From Stakelama marina (lineage in GTDB: Bacteria > Pseudomonadota > Alphaproteobacteria > Sphingomonadales > Sphingomonadaceae), in the NCBI RefSeq assembly GCF_018122655.1, contig NZ_JAGRQC010000001.1:434001-498000 (forward strand): DNA of 64,000 nucleotides. The letters run 5' to 3'. Of this stretch, positions 52,053 to 60,498 are shown one piece after another (within the stretch, counting starts at the first letter, position 1; each line of letters opens with the position of its first letter). Under the pieces are notes generated by a model. It worked only from the letters and a program-made list of their open reading frames with translations. It did no database searches and had not been told where the DNA came from. The translations under genes were made by a program, and so were the position numbers.

Positions 52053-52820
52053 TCAGAACGAAGGCTGCTCCGGATCGCCGTCGGCGACGGGAGCGTGGAT
52101 GCCGCATTCGGTCTTGTCCCAGCCGCGCCAGCGGCCCGAGCGCGGGTCTTCGCCGGGCGCTACCTTGCTCGTGCATGGTGCGCAGCCGATCGACAGATAG
52201 CCTTCCGTCTCGAGCGGGTGCCGCGGTAGGTCGTGCGCGTCGAAATACGCGTCGATATCGGCCTTCGACCAGCCGATCAGCGGATTGACCTTCAACCGGT
52301 CGCCGTCGAGCTCGAAGCGGGGCAGGGTGGTGCGCGTGCCGGCCTGGAAGGCCTTTCGGCCGGTGATGCTTGCGTCGAAGCCCGCCAGTGCGGTTTCGAG
52401 CGGAACGACCTTGCGGATTTCGCAGCAACCATCGGGATCGTAGGACCAGCGCAGCCCGCTTTCGTCGCGCGTCGCCAGCGTCTCGGCATCGGGCGTCAGG
52501 ATGCGCAGACTGGTAAGCCCGAGCCGCTCGACCAGCGCGTCGCGATAGGCGAGCGTCTCGGGGAAATGCTTGCCGGTATCGAGAAACAGGATTGGCGTCG
52601 CCGGATCGATCGACGCGATCAGGTGCAGCAGCACCGCCGATTCGGTGCCGAACGAAGAAACGACCGCGACCTCGCCCAGCATCCGTTCGCCGAGCACCGT
52701 CTGCAGCATCTCCCGCGTGTCGGTACCGCGGAACAGGTTGTTGAGCCGGTGCGCGTCCGCCACGCTGAAACGGGGCGCGGTGTCGATCCGGTCGACCTTG
52801 CGCAGCGCCGCTTCAGCCAT
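52053..52820 (-). CDS. cysH: phosphoadenylyl/adenylyl-sulfate reductase (CysH)
   Basis: A 255-residue enzyme reducing activated sulfate to sulfite. The PP-loop is VSSFGTESAVLLHL (near residue 55). Two cysteine pairs, in DGCCEIRK and GCAPCTSK, are those of the [4Fe-4S] APS-reductase type, and the catalytic cysteine is in KTECGIH. So APS rather than PAPS is the likely substrate. It overlaps the DUF934 gene by eight bases. It is the last gene of the sulfate-assimilation operon. Confidence 0.95.
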   Translation of the reverse strand: MAEAALRKVDRIDTAPRFSVADAHRLNNLFRGTDTREMLQTVLGERMLGEVAVVSSFGTESAVLLHLIASIDPATPILFLDTGKHFPETLAYRDALVERLGLTSLRILTPDAETLATRDESGLRWSYDPDGCCEIRKVVPLETALAGFDASITGRKAFQAGTRTTLPRFELDGDRLKVNPLIGWSKADIDAYFDAHDLPRHPLETEGYLSIGCAPCTSKVAPGEDPRSGRWRGWDKTECGIHAPVADGDPEQPSF

Positions 52821-53238
52821 GGCGCAGCTTCCACACCGGCACGGCGCCGTCGGCCGCGCGCTGATAGACCTGATCGTAGCGATCGAGCGACGCCTGCAGC
52901 GTTGCCGGATCGACCGGCGTCTCGGGCGAGAAACTGTCGAAGCCGCAGCGGCGCATGAACGGAATCTGGTCGACCAGCACGTCCCCCTGCGCGCGCAGCT
53001 CGCCGTCATAGCCGGCCTCGCGCAGGATCTGCGCAGCCGAATAGCCGCGCCCGTCCTTGAACGTCGGAAAGCTCACCTCGATCATCCGCAACCGCTCGAG
53101 ATGCGGCAGTAGCGCGCGCGCATCCTCGCCGGCCTCGATCCGCACCGCCGACGCATTGGCCTGGTCAAGAAAGCCGTCGAGCGTCACCGCCGGCTCCTCG
53201 TGCGGGGCGTCGTCGCGATAATAGAGGAAATCAGCCAT
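52813..53238 (-). CDS. DUF934 domain-containing protein
   Basis: A 141-residue protein regularly found between sulfite reductase and cysH in alphaproteobacteria. Typical parts are EVSFPTFKDGRGYSAAQILREAGYDGELRAQGDVLVDQI and MRRCGFDSF. AAGGAGG before the ATG at 53238 fixes the start, which overlaps the cysI stop by eight bases. A role in the sulfite or APS reductase system is inferred from context only. Confidence 0.92.
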   Translation of the reverse strand: MADFLYYRDDAPHEEPAVTLDGFLDQANASAVRIEAGEDARALLPHLERLRMIEVSFPTFKDGRGYSAAQILREAGYDGELRAQGDVLVDQIPFMRRCGFDSFSPETPVDPATLQASLDRYDQVYQRAADGAVPVWKLRHG

Positions 53239-54862
53239 AGATGGCCTCCTTGAACGGCTCCATGCCGAGGCGGCGATAGGTGTCGACGAAGCGTTCGTCG
53301 TCCTGCCGCGCGCCGAGATAGACGTTGGTGACCTTCTCGATCGCGTCGACCACGCCGTCCTCGTCGAAGCCGGGGCCGGTGATCTTGGCGAGGCTGACAT
53401 CCTCGGCCCCCGATCCGCCGAGCAGCAGCTGGTAGTTTTCGGTGCCTTTCCGGTCGACGCCGAGAATGCCGATATGCCCGGCATGGTGGTGGCCGCAGGC
53501 GTTGATGCAGCCCGAAATCTTGAGCTTCAGCTCGCCGAGTTCGCGCTGCCGGTCGAGATCGGCGAAGCGCTGCGCGATCTTCTGCGCGACGGGGATCGAA
53601 CGCGCATTGGCGAGGCTGCAATAATCGAGCCCGGGGCAGGCGATGATATCGCTGATCAGGTCGAGATTGGCCTCGGCCAGCCCCGCATCGCGCAGCGCCT
53701 GCCACACCGTATACAGATCGGCCTTGCGGACATGCGGCAGCACGAGGTTCTGGCTGTGCGTCACGCGCACCTCATCCAAGCTGTAGCGCTCGGCAAGGTC
53801 GGCGACGACGTCCATCTGCTCGGCAGAGGCGTCGCCGGGGATGCCGCCGACCGGCTTCAGGCTGATCGTCGCGATGGCATAACCCGGCTGCTTGTGCGCG
53901 CGGACATTCTGGTCGAGCCAGACCGCGAAGTCGGGATCGCTGCGGTCGATCGTGTCGGGCGCATCGGCATCGAAGGCGGGCGGCGCGAAGAACGCCGCGA
54001 TCCGGTCGAACTCGGCCGCGGGCGGATCGATGTCGCGCGCCTTCATGCCGGCGAATTCTTCGTCGACCTGCCGGGCATATTCCTCGGCGCCGAGGTCGTT
54101 CACGAGGATCTTGATCCGCGCCTTGTAGATATTGTCGCGGCGGCCATGGCGGTTATAGACGCGCAGCGCCGCCTCGACATAAGACAGCAGGTCAGCAATG
54201 GCCACGAAGTCATTGATCTCGGGCGCGATCATCGGCGTGCGACCCATGCCGCCACCGGCAAAGACCTTCGCGCCGATTTGGCCGTCGCGGACGACCAGCT
54301 GGATGCCGATATCGTGCAGCCGCATCGCCGCGCGGTCCTCGTCCGACGCGATCACGCAGATCTTGAACTTGCGCGGCAGGTAGCTGAATTCGGGGTGGAA
54401 GGTGCTCCACTGGCGCAGCAGCTCGGCCCAGGGGCGCGGGTCGGCGATCTCGTCGGCCGCGGCGCCGGCGAACTGGTCCGACGAGATGTTGCGGATGCAG
54501 TTGCCGCTGGTCTGGATCGCGTGCATCTCGACCGTCGCCAGATCGGCGAGAATGTCGGGCGCGTCGGCGAGCTTGATCCAGTTGTACTGGATGTTCTGGC
54601 GCGTCGTGAAATGGCCGTAGCCGCGGTCGTACTTGCGCGCGATCTCGGCGAGCATCCGCATCTGCCGCCCATCGAGTGTGCCATAGGGCACCGCGACGCG
54701 CAGCATGTACGCGTGAAGCTGCAGATAGAGCCCGTTCATCAGCCGCAGCGGCTTGAACTGATCCTCGGTCAGCGCGCCCGAAAGGCGACGCTTCACCTGG
54801 TCGCGAAATTCCTCGACGCGCGTGTCGACGATTTGCTGGTCATATTGGTCGTAACGATACAT
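53231..54862 (-). CDS. cysI: nitrite/sulfite reductase hemoprotein subunit (assimilatory sulfite reductase)
   Basis: A 543-residue siroheme protein reducing sulfite to sulfide in the cytoplasm. Two ferredoxin-like half-domains are present. The [4Fe-4S]/siroheme cysteines are in ACPGLDYCSLA (C-x5-C) and SGCINACGHH (C-x3-C), near residues 411-460. An earlier conserved segment is TSGNCIRNISSDQFAG. GGAGGAATTAG fixes the start. The operon context (cysH, cobA for siroheme) favours sulfite over nitrite. No flavoprotein partner (cysJ) is in the window, so electrons may come from ferredoxin. Confidence 0.93.
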   Translation of the reverse strand: MYRYDQYDQQIVDTRVEEFRDQVKRRLSGALTEDQFKPLRLMNGLYLQLHAYMLRVAVPYGTLDGRQMRMLAEIARKYDRGYGHFTTRQNIQYNWIKLADAPDILADLATVEMHAIQTSGNCIRNISSDQFAGAAADEIADPRPWAELLRQWSTFHPEFSYLPRKFKICVIASDEDRAAMRLHDIGIQLVVRDGQIGAKVFAGGGMGRTPMIAPEINDFVAIADLLSYVEAALRVYNRHGRRDNIYKARIKILVNDLGAEEYARQVDEEFAGMKARDIDPPAAEFDRIAAFFAPPAFDADAPDTIDRSDPDFAVWLDQNVRAHKQPGYAIATISLKPVGGIPGDASAEQMDVVADLAERYSLDEVRVTHSQNLVLPHVRKADLYTVWQALRDAGLAEANLDLISDIIACPGLDYCSLANARSIPVAQKIAQRFADLDRQRELGELKLKISGCINACGHHHAGHIGILGVDRKGTENYQLLLGGSGAEDVSLAKITGPGFDEDGVVDAIEKVTNVYLGARQDDERFVDTYRRLGMEPFKEAIYG

Positions 54863-54879
54863 CTAATTCCTCCCCGAAA

Positions 54880-54985
54880 CGGGGAGGGGGACCATGCGCA
54901 GCACGGTGGAGGGGGCTCTCCACATTCGATGCGCTTGGGGTCGATCCCCCTCCACCACGCCATGCGGGCGCAGTCCCCCTCCCCG
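54880..54985. repeat. nested inverted repeat between cysI and the DUF2849 gene
   Basis: Outer arms of 13 bases (CGGGGAGGGGGAC at 54880-54892 and its complement at 54973-54985) and inner arms of 11 bases (GGTGGAGGGGG at 54905-54915 and CCCCCTCCACC at 54946-54956) are perfect. The element could form a long hairpin in the operon transcript. It fills most of the 149-base gap and holds no gene. I recall similar GC-rich elements scattered in sphingomonad genomes. Confidence 0.8.
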
Positions 54986-55011
54986 TGCCGGAGAGGAGTT
55001 TTGAAACATCA

Positions 55012-55308
55012 TCATATTACCCAGCTCCCGGCCTCGGGATCGGCGGGCTTCAGCGTCAGGTCGGGGCGCACGGTCGGGCCGAGCGCGCGGACGCGGTCCT
55101 TGATATGGGCCGGGCGCGGGCCCTTGTCGGTCTTCTCGCCGGCGATGACGTAGGGCGAGTTGACGCGGCGCGCGCCTTCTTCCTCGTGCGCGATCGCCTC
55201 GCCATTGTCGCCGACATCGGCGGCGTCCTCGACATGGCGCGACCAGTCGCTGCCGGTCCACCAGATCACGTCGCCGGTCTTCAGGTCGTTTCCGGTCAGG
55301 ATGTTCAT
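55012..55308 (-). CDS. DUF2849 domain-containing protein
   Basis: A 98-residue soluble protein starting MNILTGNDLKTGDVIWWTG, with APYVIAGE-like SPYVIAGEKTDKGPRPAHIKDRVRALGPTVRPDL. DUF2849 is almost always found with cysI in alphaproteobacteria; its function is not established. The start overlaps the cobA stop (ATGA). Confidence 0.93.
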   Translation of the reverse strand: MNILTGNDLKTGDVIWWTGSDWSRHVEDAADVGDNGEAIAHEEEGARRVNSPYVIAGEKTDKGPRPAHIKDRVRALGPTVRPDLTLKPADPEAGSWVI

Positions 55309-56105
55309 GCGATCGTCCCGTGGATGCTGTGCGCGCGGCGCGCCCAGTGGCCGAGCCTGTCCTCGGCATCGGAAAGGTCGACGACCTCACCGACGACGAT
55401 GATCGCCGGGCTCTGCACCTGCTCGCGCTCGACCATCGGGCCGAGATCGGCGAGCAGCGTGCGCAGCGCGCGGCTACCGTCGAGCGTACCGCGTTCGAGC
55501 ACCGCGACCGGCATGTCGGGCGCGACGCCGTCTGCCATCAGCTTTTCCGAAATCGCGTTCGCCGTCGCCACGCCCATATAGATGACGAGCGTGCGGCCCT
55601 TGCCGGCGAGCCCCGACCAGTTCTGATCGGACAGGCCCTTGCACTGGCCGGCGACAAAGCTGACGGCGCTCGACCAGTCGCGGTGGGTGAGCGGGAGCAT
55701 TGCCTCCGCCGCGCAGCCGAGCGCCGCCGACACGCCGGGGATGACCTCGACGCGCAGTCCGGCGGCGCGGACGGCCTCGACTTCTTCCCCGCCGCGTCCG
55801 AACACGAACGGATCGCCGCCCTTCAGCCGCACGACGACCGCGCCGGTGCGAACATGTGCGACGATCAGCGCATTGATCTCGTTCTGCGGCACGGTGTGGC
55901 GCGATCGCTTCTTGGCGACCGAGATGCGTTGCGCACCCTCGGGCACGAGGTCGAGCACGCGCGCATCGACCAGGCCGTCATGGACGACGATGTCGGCCGC
56001 TTTCAGCGCCTCGACCGCGCGAACGGTCAACAGGCCGGGATCGCCGGGGCCGGCGCCGACCAGGATGACGCGCCCACGCGCCTGCGGATCGAGTAGATTT
56101 GCCAT
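55305..56105 (-). CDS. cobA: uroporphyrinogen-III C-methyltransferase
   Basis: A 266-residue SAM-dependent enzyme making precorrin-2 for siroheme and cobalamin. Motifs are VILVGAGPGDPGLLTVRAVEAL at the N-terminus, VVVRLKGGDPFVFGRGGEEVEA near residue 95 and PGVSAALGCAAEAMLPLTHRD near 125. It is a stand-alone SUMT without the CysG oxidase/chelatase part. As the first gene of the operon it provides siroheme for CysI. A palindrome lies 31 bases upstream. Confidence 0.96.
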   Translation of the reverse strand: MANLLDPQARGRVILVGAGPGDPGLLTVRAVEALKAADIVVHDGLVDARVLDLVPEGAQRISVAKKRSRHTVPQNEINALIVAHVRTGAVVVRLKGGDPFVFGRGGEEVEAVRAAGLRVEVIPGVSAALGCAAEAMLPLTHRDWSSAVSFVAGQCKGLSDQNWSGLAGKGRTLVIYMGVATANAISEKLMADGVAPDMPVAVLERGTLDGSRALRTLLADLGPMVEREQVQSPAIIVVGEVVDLSDAEDRLGHWARRAHSIHGTIA

Positions 56106-56136
56106 GAGCGTGAAAATGCGCTCGCGACGGGGCGAT

Positions 56137-56158
56137 CACAAAGCAGCGTTGCTTTGTG
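56137..56158. promoter_or_regulatory. palindrome upstream of the cobA-cysI-cysH operon
   Basis: CACAAAGCA and TGCTTTGTG form a perfect nine-base inverted repeat with a four-base centre, 31 bases upstream of the cobA start. No T-tract follows on either strand, so it is not a terminator. It may be an operator for sulfur control, or a dispersed repeat: a similar CAAAGC word (CTAGCAAAGCTATGC) follows a few bases away. Confidence 0.45.
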
Positions 56159-56197
56159 CCGGGCTAGCAAAGCTATGCAGCGGTGCTTCGGGTCGGC

Positions 56198-57535
56198 TCA
56201 GGCGCCGGATTCCGGCGTACCCGACAGCGCCCTGGCATGGGCCGCGATCACCGCGCGGGTGCTCTCGTCGCTGTCGAACACGCCGTACCATCCCTGTGGT
56301 TCGTGTGGAGGATCGCCAAGCAGCGGGTCTCCCTTCTGCCAGCGATGGTCGCCATGTGCCGCGCGTCCTTCGCCGTTCCAGGCCCAGAAGTTGGACCCTC
56401 TCGATGGACCGCCGTTCGCGATGTCGCGCCCGATCGCGTCATAGATGCGCGCATAATAGGCATCTTTGTACCGCGTGCTGCCCGCCGGATCGTAACCGCC
56501 GCCGTCGCGGGGATAGCCGAACTCTTCGAACACCAGCGGTTTTCCGATGCTCTGCGCAAGGTCGCAGCTCCGCGCGATATATTCGCCGACCTTTTCGGCG
56601 CCCGCCGCTTCGGTTCCGCCCAGGTCGTGATCGTCGACCCAGCCCCAGTTGAGCGGCCAGATATGCGCCGTGCAATAGTCGATTTCGGGGATCGAATGTT
56701 CGCGGATATAGATTTCGCGGCTGTTCAGCGTGCCTTGCAGCCCTTCGCTTCCGGTAGAGACAAGGTGGTCGGGAGAAAGCGATTTGATGAGCTGCGCGCT
56801 CGACTGCACCCAGCGGTAGAAGGAATCGAGCACCGGCCGCGCGGTTTCCATGTCGCCCGCGGGGCGCGGTTCGTTGGCAAGCTGCCACGCCATGATCGTC
56901 GGATCGTCGCGATAGCGCTTGCCCGTCAGCGTGTTGGTCCGCCCGACCACCGCCCGAATCCAGTCTCGGTACATGCCGACCGCGTCGGCGTTCCCGTAAA
57001 ATTTCGACACGGCATTGGGGAAGTCGGGCCAGGGATGGGCGGGATCGCCCATGTCCATATAACGGCCCGTTGCGTACCACAGATACGTCATCATCCCGCC
57101 CGACCATTCCCAGAAATTGGTCAGGTACAGAACGGCTTTCATGTCGCGCTTCGCCATTTCGGCAAGCGTGAAGTCCAGCCCGCCGAGCAGGTTTTCGTTC
57201 CAGCCCTTCGCCTTGGCCCGAAACCCCGGCCGGACCGAATGTTTCAGCGGGCCTTCCTCGGCGGAGGCGGCGATGCGAATATTGCCGACGCCCATTGCGG
57301 CCAGCCGGTCGAACTCGCGCTTCAGCCGGTCGCGGTCGCCCGGTGGATTGGCCGCGCCGATCCAGGGCGCGTACCACATATTCGCGCCGACATAGCGATA
57401 GGGCTTGCCGTCGATCCTGAACTCGGCCCCGTCGCGCGTGACGAAACCGCGTTTCGGTGGCGCTGCGGACGCCGGCAGTGCCGCCCCCGAAGCGAGTGCA
57501 AGTCCGCCGCCAAGTATCGATCGCCTGTCGAGCAT
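56198..57535 (-). CDS. glycoside hydrolase family 5 (mannanase-like) secreted enzyme
   Basis: A 445-residue enzyme. The N-terminus LDRRSILGGGLALASGAALPASA looks like a twin-arginine signal. The barrel contains the catalytic acid/base in WQLANEPRP (near residue 222) and the nucleophile in LVFEEFGYPRD (near 325), with YVGANMWYAPWIG early on. It resembles GH5 subfamily 7-type endo-beta-mannosidases. GGGAGG before ATG 57535 fixes the start. Mannan-type substrates are inferred. No polysaccharide locus surrounds it; the GH130-like gene is 32 kb away. Confidence 0.88.
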   Translation of the reverse strand: MLDRRSILGGGLALASGAALPASAAPPKRGFVTRDGAEFRIDGKPYRYVGANMWYAPWIGAANPPGDRDRLKREFDRLAAMGVGNIRIAASAEEGPLKHSVRPGFRAKAKGWNENLLGGLDFTLAEMAKRDMKAVLYLTNFWEWSGGMMTYLWYATGRYMDMGDPAHPWPDFPNAVSKFYGNADAVGMYRDWIRAVVGRTNTLTGKRYRDDPTIMAWQLANEPRPAGDMETARPVLDSFYRWVQSSAQLIKSLSPDHLVSTGSEGLQGTLNSREIYIREHSIPEIDYCTAHIWPLNWGWVDDHDLGGTEAAGAEKVGEYIARSCDLAQSIGKPLVFEEFGYPRDGGGYDPAGSTRYKDAYYARIYDAIGRDIANGGPSRGSNFWAWNGEGRAAHGDHRWQKGDPLLGDPPHEPQGWYGVFDSDESTRAVIAAHARALSGTPESGA

Positions 57536-57608
57536 CGCCAAGCCTCCCCATTTTGCGTTATCGCTACCTTGGTAGCGGTATCGCGCGGCGGCTTCCAGCG
57601 GGTCGAAC

Positions 57609-59024
57609 CTATCCGTCGCGCAGCCCGATCCCGATGCTGGCGCGTGCCTGGTCGGATTCGGAAGAAACGACCGGATAGGCGCAGTAATCGGCGGCATAGG
57701 CCGCACTGGGGCGGTGGTTCCCCGACCAGCCGATGCCGCCGAACGGCGCGGCGGACGAAGCGCCGTTGGTCGGTCGGTTCCAGTTGACGATACCTGCGCG
57801 GATATTTGCCCAGAATTGCTCGTACAGCTTGGGGTCCTGGCTGATGAGCGATGCCGACAGGCCGTAGCGCGTGTTGTTCGCCTCTGCGATGGCCGCTTCG
57901 AAATCGTCGGTGCGCATGACCTGCAGGATCGGGCCGAACAGCTCGATATCGGGGCGGTCGCTCGCCTCGGTCATGTCGATCAGCCCCGGCGTCAGGAACG
58001 GGCGTCCTTCGATCAGGCGCTGCATGTGGCGCAGCGGACGGCCACCGCGCGTCGAAAGCGCAAGAAAGCTCTCGGTCAGCATGTCGGCGGTGTCGTTGTC
58101 GATGACCGGGCCCATAAAGGGTTGCGGATCGGCATGCGGTTCGCCGACGATCATCCGGTCGAGAATATTGCCGAGCTCTTCCATCAGCGGTTCGTAGAGC
58201 CGCGGCTCGACGATCAGCCGCCGCCCTGCAGTGCAGCGCTGGCCGGCGGTGGTGAACGCCGACTGCACGATCAGCACCGCCGCCGAATGGAGATCGGGAC
58301 TGCCCCAGACGATGATCGGGTTGTTGCCGCCCATTTCAAGCGCGAGAATCTTTTCCGGGTGCTCGGCGAACTGGCGGTTGAGCGCGATGCCGGTGCGCGC
58401 CGAACCGGTGAACAGCAGCCCGTCGATATCGGGATGCGAAGACAGCGCCTTGCCCTGTTCGGGACCACCCAGCAGCAGGCGGACGCAACCTTCGGGAATG
58501 CCCGCCTCGTGGAAGCATTTGACGAGATATTCGCCCGTCGCCGGCGTCTTTTCCGATGGCTTGAACACCACCGCGTTCCCGGCGAGCAGCGCGGGCACGA
58601 TATGCCCGTTCGGCAGATGCGCGGGAAAGTTGTACGGCCCCAGCACGGCCAGCACGCCGTGCGGCTTGTGGCGCAGCGCCATGCGCACGTTCATCTGGCC
58701 TTCCAGCCGCCGCTGCCCGGTGCGGTCCGAATAGGCGGTGACCGAGATATCGACCTTGTTGATGACCGACTGGACCTCGGTCTTCGCCTCCCACAACGGC
58801 TTGCCGGTTTCGCGGGCGATGATGTCGGTGAACGCCTCTTCGCGGGCGCGCACGACATTGGCGAAGCGGCGCAGCGCCTCGATGCGATAGGTCAGCGGGC
58901 GCGCGGCCCATTCGGCCCAGCTTGCGCGCGCGGCGGCCACTTCGGCATCGGCATCGCCTGCCTTGCCGCGCCAGAATGTCGCACCCGTTGCGGGTTCGGT
59001 CGAAATCAGTTCCTGTCCGGCCAT
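57609..59024 (-). CDS. astD: succinylglutamate-semialdehyde dehydrogenase-like aldehyde dehydrogenase
   Basis: A 471-residue NAD-dependent aldehyde dehydrogenase. The AstD type is suggested by ISTEPATGATFWRG, GPYNFPAHLPNGHIVPALLAGNAVVFKPSEKTP and ALEMGGNNPIIVW (general-base glutamate). The catalytic cysteine lies in FTTAGQRCTAGRRL near residue 275. In arginine catabolism it oxidises succinylglutamate semialdehyde. The other ast genes are not in the window; they may follow elsewhere or be absent. Length is slightly shorter than the E. coli protein. The symbol rests on recognition of the family only. Confidence 0.82.
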   Translation of the reverse strand: MAGQELISTEPATGATFWRGKAGDADAEVAAARASWAEWAARPLTYRIEALRRFANVVRAREEAFTDIIARETGKPLWEAKTEVQSVINKVDISVTAYSDRTGQRRLEGQMNVRMALRHKPHGVLAVLGPYNFPAHLPNGHIVPALLAGNAVVFKPSEKTPATGEYLVKCFHEAGIPEGCVRLLLGGPEQGKALSSHPDIDGLLFTGSARTGIALNRQFAEHPEKILALEMGGNNPIIVWGSPDLHSAAVLIVQSAFTTAGQRCTAGRRLIVEPRLYEPLMEELGNILDRMIVGEPHADPQPFMGPVIDNDTADMLTESFLALSTRGGRPLRHMQRLIEGRPFLTPGLIDMTEASDRPDIELFGPILQVMRTDDFEAAIAEANNTRYGLSASLISQDPKLYEQFWANIRAGIVNWNRPTNGASSAAPFGGIGWSGNHRPSAAYAADYCAYPVVSSESDQARASIGIGLRDG

Positions 59025-59106
59025 ATTGTCTTTCTTGAAAGCTGGTGTTCCGGCGGGTTTGCCCGCTCTTGCATCAAAATCGTCGTTGTTTCCACACCCT
59101 TGCCGC

Positions 59107-60480
59107 TCAGGCGAGTGCTTCGCCCATTTCGCGGATGCGGGCGATCTTGGCGTGAAACGGCGCCCAGTCGTCGTTGCGGTCGATTGCGCCCCAGATTTCC
59201 TCAACCTCTTCGATCAGCATTGAGCAGGGCGAACCTTCCGACCAATATGGATGTTCCCGGTGCGTGCGCGGCTCGCGCGCAGACAGCATCGCGCGGACAT
59301 CGTCGAATGCCGGGCCATAGCTGTCGGGCAGCCTGCCGCCAAAGGCGTCGAAGAAGAACCGGTCGATGCCGGTCGATTCGCTGCGCAGCGCCTTTTCGAC
59401 CGTCTGCACCAGCGTACGGTCGGCGGCGGTGTCGCCCGGTCGCAGGCCAAGCCGCCACAGGATCGCGTCCGATACGGCGCGCTGATAGCGCTCGCCGAAA
59501 TGTTCGAGAATGTCGATCAGCGGCTGCGCCTCGCTCACCGTGCGCAGCGCGACCGCGAGCTGCATCGCGTCCCAATGGATCGCTTCGGGCTGGCGGCCAA
59601 ACGCGTATAGCCCCGCATGGTCGAAATAGGCGGCGGTGAAATCCGGGTTCCAGGTCGGCGCAAACCGCCATGGGCCATAGTCGAAGCTTTCGCCGGTGAC
59701 GTTGATATTGTCCGAATTCAGGACACCGTGGACGAAGCCTGCCGCCATATAGCTCGCCGCCAGCCGTGCGGTGCGCGAAACGACATGGTCGAGCAGGCGG
59801 TGTGCGCCGTCTTCGCCCGCATCCTCGCCGTAATAATGGCGCAGCACATAGGCGATCAGCCGTTCCATCGCCTCCGCATCCTTGTGATAGGCCAGCCGCT
59901 GGAACGTGCCGATACGGATATGGCCGTGGCTCAGCCGTACCAGCACCGAAGAGCGGGTGGGGGACGGTTCGTCACCGCGCTCCAGCGCTTCGCCGGTTTC
60001 GATCAGTGAAAAGCTCTTCGAGGTTTCGACGCGCAGCGCTTCCAGCATTTCGGTCGCCAGCACTTCGCGAACGCCGCCCTTCAGCGTCAGCCGCCCGTCG
60101 CCGAACCGGCTATAGGGCGTCTGTCCCGATCCCTTGGTGCCAAGGTCGAGCAGTCGGCCGTTGCCGTCGCGAAGCTGGGCGAAGGTAAAGCCGCGCCCGT
60201 CGCCGATATCGGGATTGTAGATGCGGAACTGATGCCCGTGATAGCGCTGCGCAACCGGCTGCGGCAGCGAGCGATCGAGCGGCTCGAAGCGGCCGAAATG
60301 CGCCTTCCACTCGGCGTCGTCCAGCGCATCCAGCCCGACCGCCCTTGCCCAGCGGTCGTTGCGAAAGCGCAGAATGGTCCTGGGAAAGTCCGCGGCTTCG
60401 ACCGGGTCGTAAAAGGGTTCGCCCAGGTCGAGCAGTGCCGTTTCGGGGGTATAGCTTGTCGCTTGCGGTGCGAAGATCAT
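59107..60480 (-). CDS. selO: protein adenylyltransferase SelO
   Basis: A 457-residue pseudokinase-fold AMPylator (YdiU family). Diagnostic parts are YHGHQFRIYNPDIGDGRGFTFAQLRD near residue 80, LDLGTKGSGQTPYSRFGDGRLTLKGGVREVLATEML near 112, and the metal-binding loop GFVHGVLNSDNINVTGESFDYGPW near 250. The C-terminus lacks the CxxC pair often present at the end of the family, having LSAREP... then IREMGEALA. SelO transfers AMP to Ser/Thr/Tyr of redox-active proteins. It is divergent from the hydrolase gene with only 18 bases between starts. Confidence 0.93.
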   Translation of the reverse strand: MIFAPQATSYTPETALLDLGEPFYDPVEAADFPRTILRFRNDRWARAVGLDALDDAEWKAHFGRFEPLDRSLPQPVAQRYHGHQFRIYNPDIGDGRGFTFAQLRDGNGRLLDLGTKGSGQTPYSRFGDGRLTLKGGVREVLATEMLEALRVETSKSFSLIETGEALERGDEPSPTRSSVLVRLSHGHIRIGTFQRLAYHKDAEAMERLIAYVLRHYYGEDAGEDGAHRLLDHVVSRTARLAASYMAAGFVHGVLNSDNINVTGESFDYGPWRFAPTWNPDFTAAYFDHAGLYAFGRQPEAIHWDAMQLAVALRTVSEAQPLIDILEHFGERYQRAVSDAILWRLGLRPGDTAADRTLVQTVEKALRSESTGIDRFFFDAFGGRLPDSYGPAFDDVRAMLSAREPRTHREHPYWSEGSPCSMLIEEVEEIWGAIDRNDDWAPFHAKIARIREMGEALA

Positions 60481-60498
60481 ACAGCGATATGGGTGGCG

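Noticed and set aside
57714-59639. A 641-codon plus-strand open frame over astD and selO
   Set aside because: Antisense to two well-recognised genes; low-complexity composition.
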